A stretch of DNA of 64,000 bases from Malachius bipustulatus. Its lineage: Eukaryota > Arthropoda > Insecta > Coleoptera > Melyridae. The position numbers and the translations under genes were made by a program. Location: assembly GCA_910589415.1 (NCBI GenBank), contig OU342631.1, forward strand, positions 12,152,001 to 12,216,000, given 5' to 3'. Shown here one piece after another: positions 62,220 through 64,000 of the stretch (positions are counted from its first letter, which is position 1; the number at the start of each line of letters is the position of its first letter). The notes beneath the pieces are model-generated. The model was not told the DNA's origin. It saw only the letters and a program-made list of their open reading frames with translations, and made no database searches.

Positions 62220-63410
62220 ATTTGTGCATGCGTGCCGAATTTCATAACCGGCATGAATCTGGCAGCCGATTTGACGGAAACTCACGAACGCACAGTAGCG
62301 TACCTTTTTGAAAATAATTCAATTTGGAGATAATTAATATTAGTCTCATATATTTATGCGCATGCGCAAAAAAACTCTTGCACGCAGTGCAAAAAATTTT
62401 GGGCAAAATTTGAAATTTTTTGGAAAATTTAACGATTTTGCATTTTTGAAAATTTGAAGAAAAAAAACGAAGCACTCGGTAGGTTGAGTTTAGCCACCAT
62501 GAGACTAGCACCGAAAAATTATTGATAAACGTACCGGAGGAAAAATTCGTCAAATTTGTGGAGAATTTTTCCTTCGGATCGATTATAATAAAGCTCGATA
62601 ATAGCAATTTTTCTATGCTAGTCTCAGGGTGGCTAAAGGCAATCTACAGGGTGTTTTATTTTATATCAGCAGCGATTTTTTAAAACTTTGGGGTGGTTAA
62701 TAATAAAAAATTTCGATGCTGTAGTCTCAGGGTGGCTAAACGCAACCTGCAGGGTGTTTTATCGCAGCAGCCAATTTTTTTTACCACTTTGTGTGCTTTT
62801 TCACCCTGATGAGAGGGGTGTAAGAATGTTTCCTTCGGCACGATTATAAAGCTCGATAATAGGAATTTTTCTATGCTAGTCTCTGGGTGACCAAATGCAA
62901 TCTACAGGTTGTTTTATATCAGCAGCCATTTTTTTAAACTTTGGGGTGGTTAATAACAACAAGTTTTCGATGCTGTAGTCTCAGGGTGGCTAAACGCAAC
63001 CTGTAGGAGGGTGTTTTATCGCAGCAGCCATTTTTTTAATGCTTTGTGTGCTTTTTCCTTTTTCACCCTAATGCGAGGGGTGTAAGAATTTTCCCTTCGG
63101 CGCGATTATAAAGCTCGATAATAGCAATTTTTCTATGCTATATAGTCTCGGGTGGCTAAAGGCAACCTGCAGGGTGTTTTATGGCAATTTTCCAAATTTT
63201 TTCAGTTATTTTTTGTTTTGCACTTCCCCGCAAGCGTTTACGTTTTGTGCGCATGCGCATAAATACACGATACATTTAGTAATATTAATTCTCTCTAAAT
63301 CGAAATACATATTTTCAAAATGATACGCTACTGAACGTTCGTGCTTTTCCGTCAAAACTGATTCACTGCCAGATTCACGTCGGTTAAATTCGCTTACCCT
63401 GGGACACTCT
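62220..63410. mobile_element. Foldback element with internal tandem repeats
   Basis: The outer arms (about 62227-62400 and 63190-63405) are inverted: AATCTGGCAG, TTTGACGGAAA, CACGAACG, CAGTAGCGTA and TTTATGCGCATGCGCA occur in mirror order. Between them a unit of about 260 bases recurs two to three times, each with CGATTATAAAGCTCGATAAT, then TATGCTAGTCTCAGGGTGGC and GCAACCTGCAGGGTGTTTTA. No protein is encoded. The layout, inverted ends around a tandem core, is that of a non-autonomous element carrying a satellite seed. Confidence 0.8.
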
Positions 63411-63554
63411 GTACCTATACCTATAAGACATGTTGGCCTCAATCGTCATCGATCGTCAATCATATTTTGATGTCAATAAGTATCGCCAGTTTCGATATTG
63501 CGCATTCTTATTGTCATATTGGAACACTCTTCCGTACTAAGAAATTTTATATAC

Positions 63555-64000
63555 CGCAACAGCTTCTCCTCTTATACAAGGCTCAAATCCGACCATCCTT
63601 GGAGTAGGTACTGCTCACATGTTTGAAGCTCAGCTCCTAACATACGCTGAGACTACTCGACTCTATTCAGAAAAGAGCCATCCACTTGATTGGGGACCCA
63701 GATTTGACAAAAAATTTAGACACTCTCGAACATCGAAGAAGAGTAGCTGACCTGAGTCTGTTTTACAGATATTTTTATGGAAAGTGTTCAAAAGACGTGG
63801 CCCGCTTGATCCCATCTAGACCAAGACCGGGCAGAAATACACGTCGAGTCGCAGACGCTCATCCGTATCAGGTTCAGCTCGTTACACCTCGTACCGCCCT
63901 ATTTCAGACTTCTTTTATGTATAGAACCGTGTGTCCCGAAGTATACAACCTGCAGCGATTCAAGGTCAACGTGAATCGACATCTCCGCTCATGCACCGCT
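63555..64000 (+). pseudogene. LINE ORF2 C-terminal fragment, runs off the right edge
   Basis: 63573-63640 encodes LLLYKAQIRPSLE and then, after a frameshift, CSHV; from about 63656 to the window end one open frame encodes LDSIQKRAIHLIGD and DLSLFYRYFYGKCS, then RNTRR and RFKVNVNRHL. This is the conserved C-terminal region after reverse transcriptase in jockey/RTE-like elements. The upstream part is missing and at least one frameshift is present. Unlike the copies at 176 and 29204, its last frame is intact to the edge. Confidence 0.85.

Overview
The window reads as nuclear DNA of an insect. It is A+T-rich, its genes have many short GT-AG introns, and its proteins match animal families in their insect versions: centrosomin with CM1 and CM2, an ASCC3-type double helicase, and Brainiac. 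Intron and intergenic DNA is crowded with short DNA transposons, decayed LINEs and satellite-like arrays. I cannot fix the order from sequence alone; a beetle-like, repeat-rich genome is plausible but not shown.

Layout. 1-1.1 kb holds a decayed non-LTR retrotransposon tail (+). 3.2-17.9 kb is centrosomin (cnn, +, 8 coding exons, about 1,660 aa). Its introns carry a foldback element (3.5-4.3 kb), a defective piggyBac (10.9-11.8 kb) and a Mutator-like transposase remnant (11.9-12.7 kb) split by a pogo/Tigger-type MITE. 19.2-20.6 kb is a three-exon ankyrin-repeat gene (+). 22.8-37.0 kb is ASCC3 (-, 20 coding exons, about 2,116 aa), convergent with the ankyrin gene. One ASCC3 intron contains a decayed LINE and two opposite-strand exon-like blocks that join in frame. 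39.0-40.0 kb is an SSNA1 homologue (+, 118 aa). 42.1-43.2 kb is brainiac (brn, -, one coding exon, 367 aa). At 45.1 kb a short ATG exon with a perfect donor looks like the first coding exon of a gene running right; the remaining 19 kb has no convincing exon and may be its first intron.

The last 19 kb is mostly repeats: a hAT-like MITE, a degraded 135/270-bp array, a GA microsatellite, a 1.7-kb inverted repeat, a 214-bp satellite, a 115-bp minisatellite, a mariner transposase fragment, a foldback with internal tandem repeats, and a LINE 3' fragment reaching the right edge. Two G+C-rich islands stand out as possible regulatory sequence.

Together the genes are ordinary housekeeping and developmental loci. 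cnn and SSNA1 are both microtubule-organising proteins, ASCC3 acts in ribosome quality control and alkylation repair, and brn glycosylates glycolipids in the Golgi. There is no operon-like or defence-island logic. Every splice model was built by eye from GT/AG signals and phase matching. The core exons join without frame conflict and each total is a multiple of three. I saw no CRISPR array and no tRNA or rRNA gene.
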